From positions 1 to 22,801 of the forward strand of contig LSSL01003973.1 of NCBI GenBank assembly GCA_001953115.1: a stretch of 22,801 nt of DNA. The letters run 5' to 3'. The translations under genes and the position numbers were made by a program. This document shows positions 21,308 through 22,801 of this stretch, in pieces. Within the stretch, counting starts at the first letter, position 1. Each line of letters opens with the position of its first letter. Under the pieces are notes generated by a model. The model was given only the letters and a program-made list of their open reading frames with translations. It searched no databases and had not been told where the DNA came from. The stretch is from Smittium mucronatum (Eukaryota > Kickxellomycota > Harpellomycetes > Harpellales > Legeriomycetaceae).

Positions 21308-21409
21308 ATGTTTTTCCTTTCCTCATTAGTATCTCTAATTGGTTTATTAGCTTCAATTGTTATTATTAAACCCATCTTACATCAATCTCAATCTGAAATG
21401 GGTAAATAA
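21308..21409 (+). CDS. Candidate 33-residue membrane peptide
   Basis: ATG to TAA encodes 33 residues: a start of the type MFFLSSLVSL, a hydrophobic run of about 20 residues suited to one membrane span (about residues 2-21), then a polar tail (HQSQSEMGK). A pyrimidine-rich tract ending in CATTAG (about 21311-21329) and the GGTAAAT at 21401-21407 could instead serve as splice acceptor and donor of a 72-bp exon in the same frame. Against it, a 33-codon frame is common by chance here, no family is recognised and no partner exon is seen. Confidence 0.15.
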   Translation: MFFLSSLVSLIGLLASIVIIKPILHQSQSEMGK

Positions 21410-21467
21410 ACAAATAAACCCCAAATGTAGAAAAAAAGAAAAGAATGGTGATACATATGTTGTATGT

Positions 21468-21513
21468 GGTTTTGATTTATCGGCGGTTTTGATTGGTTTT
21501 TGGTGATTTTGGT
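21468..21513 (+). repeat. G/T-rich low-complexity patch
   Basis: Irregular repeats of GGTTTTGATT and GGTTTTTGGTGATTTTGGT, with a single C in 46 bases on this strand. Strong strand asymmetry is unusual against the A+T-balanced background. It could be a decayed minisatellite. Confidence 0.6.
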
Positions 21514-22289
21514 ATTTTTTATATGGTTATCAAATAACAGATATTGATACGCTAATTATTGGCCAATTATTTTATTTAACATACCCGTTTATCTAATGAA
21601 ATAATTGAAAGTTTTAACAAATGTTCATTTGGTCCAATAAAATAGAATAAAAAAACCTATTACAAATTAGATTTTATTGTCACTAAATGATAGCTTTGGC
21701 CCCGAAAGTTTACCTTTAGGCCCAATTTACCATAATAGCTTTAATCAACCTTGTGACGTCGATATCGCTATAAAAATTTATGTTTTTAAATTGCTGATAA
21801 CTTTTAAATAAATCGATTTGGAAAGCTAGAAGGTATATCTCAAAATTAGCATATAATTTTAATTTATAATTCTTTTAATTAGAATATAATAACAAATGCA
21901 TCTCACTTTTAATCACTTAGTGATTAGTTTGAAATGTAATTAATCTATAACATCCAGTAAAGGTCAAGAATAGTACATTTAAACGATTATATCTAAAATA
22001 TGATACATTTCTACTCATTTTTGGGTTGCTATTTATAACATTTGAAAATATTTAAAAAATTGAGCGAAGTTTTTAAAAATTAAAAATTAAAATCAAAACG
22101 CACTTCTTAGATTTGGAGCGCTGTTATCAAAAAGTAATTGAGTTTATGATTTTATGGTTTCTCGTAAATAGATTGATATAATGATTTTTAGTCAAAAAAA
22201 TAAGGTATTGAAAAAATTTGCACTTTTTTGCACATGTTTCTAAAACATCTTGATGGTGTACCAGTGTATTTATAATTTGAACATTCTTG
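21514..22289. other. Gene-free AT-rich stretch
   Basis: No supported gene. It is slightly richer in G+C around 21690-21780, where TGACGTC and GATATC lie close together (about 21753-21766). A 6-bp palindrome with 3-base loop, AATCAC/GTGATT, is at 21911-21925. A 65-codon minus-strand frame at 22127-22324 runs through a pentanucleotide repeat and is not credible. Confidence 0.55.
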
Positions 22290-22291
22290 AT

Positions 22292-22311
22292 TATAATATA
22301 ATATAATATAA
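22292..22311. repeat. (TATAA)n short tandem repeat
   Basis: Four units of TATAA, followed by AATA units. Confidence 0.85.
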
Positions 22312-22460
22312 ATAAATAAAACAATTTCTATTTGGTTTCATATCAGCTGAGAAATAAGTATTTTATCAACCCTTCAAATTTTGAACAAATTAGTTTGCTT
22401 TATAAACAATTGTGACTGGGAAACTAATTTTTTTTGGGTTTTAAACATTTCTTTGTTAAT

Positions 22461-22482
22461 TTTATTTTTATTTTTATTTTTA
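22461..22482. repeat. (TTTTTA)n short tandem repeat
   Basis: Three to four TTTTTA units directly upstream of the hairpin at 22490. Confidence 0.8.
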
Positions 22483-22489
22483 GAATATT

Positions 22490-22539
22490 ATAGAATCTCT
22501 AAGGTTTGTTTTATGTTAAACAAGCCTTATAGATTCTAT
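22490..22539. repeat. Near-perfect 24-bp foldback hairpin
   Basis: The left arm ATAGAATCTCTAAGGTTTGT (22490-22509, continuing to 22513) pairs with the right arm ending ACAAGCCTTATAGATTCTAT (22520-22539, arm from 22516) at 21 of 24 positions around a 2-base loop. The arms contain AAGG/CCTT and GAATC/GATTC cores, so AT bias alone does not explain it. It could be a tiny foldback element, a structured RNA precursor or a palindrome formed by templated repair. Confidence 0.7.
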
Positions 22540-22801
22540 TAACACAAAATCTATTCAAAATTATGACATATTTAACAATTTATTTTAATAATATATTCAG
22601 ATATGAGGCTCCACAACACACAAATCCGTTTTATTCATTTCAATTTTGATATTAATATTATTAGAGTATTAGACTAGATATATAAGCCAAATAAGTCGTT
22701 AAGATTCGCATAAAAATCTAAGGATCCTGATGTATTTTTTAAAAAAAAAGTGACTATGCAAGTTCTTTTTTTGAAATTCATAATTTTCAGAGCCTAGCCA
22801 T
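22540..22801. other. Terminal AT-rich stretch
   Basis: No gene, RNA or repeat partner is visible. Confidence 0.5.

Noticed and set aside
22127..22324. 65-codon minus-strand open frame
   Set aside because: Its start lies in a TATAA tandem repeat, and the composition is that of the background.
1..22801. CRISPR array, phage, plasmid or bacterial operon
   Set aside because: No regularly spaced direct repeats, no gene-length open frames and no ribosome-binding-site-led genes.

Overview
This window looks like eukaryotic, non-coding, very A+T-rich DNA. Over 22.8 kb no open frame exceeds about 104 codons. The longest frames are low-complexity or overlap repeats, and I see no rRNA, convincing tRNA, operon or CRISPR structure. 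Prokaryotic DNA of this length would be packed with genes, so that origin is very unlikely. Short TIR elements, poly(A)-tailed retroposon ends with an AATAAA signal, and many A/T homopolymers and AT microsatellites fit an animal (perhaps arthropod) or other eukaryotic nuclear genome. The species cannot be named from the sequence. || Positions 1 to about 9,750 are a graveyard of old mobile elements. The clearest are: (a) five diverged copies (A to E) of one miniature inverted-repeat element of about 170-174 bp, with TIRs near ACTCTTTCGTC and flanking TTA/TAA trinucleotides; (b) a 1.22-kb element at 6866-8086 bounded by inverted arms of about 80 bp and lacking any transposase frame; (c) three copies of a poly(A)-tailed 3' end (consensus GTGATAC followed by A's) at 1-30, 8505-8543 and 9119-9147, the last attached to a G+C-richer body of about 600 bp; (d) a weaker repeat seen at 4075-4445, 5607-5690 and 6391-6610. 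|| Positions about 9,750 to 22,801 are poorer still in G+C, roughly a fifth by eye. They contain short microsatellites, perfect or near-perfect small hairpins and palindromes, one G/T-rich patch and two weak small open frames near 21.1-21.4 kb, but no recognised dispersed element. || No genes work together here that I can support. The value of the window is its repeat anatomy: undescribed-looking non-autonomous DNA transposon families and a retroposon tail family. Nothing in it supports a novel enzymatic, defence or signalling system.
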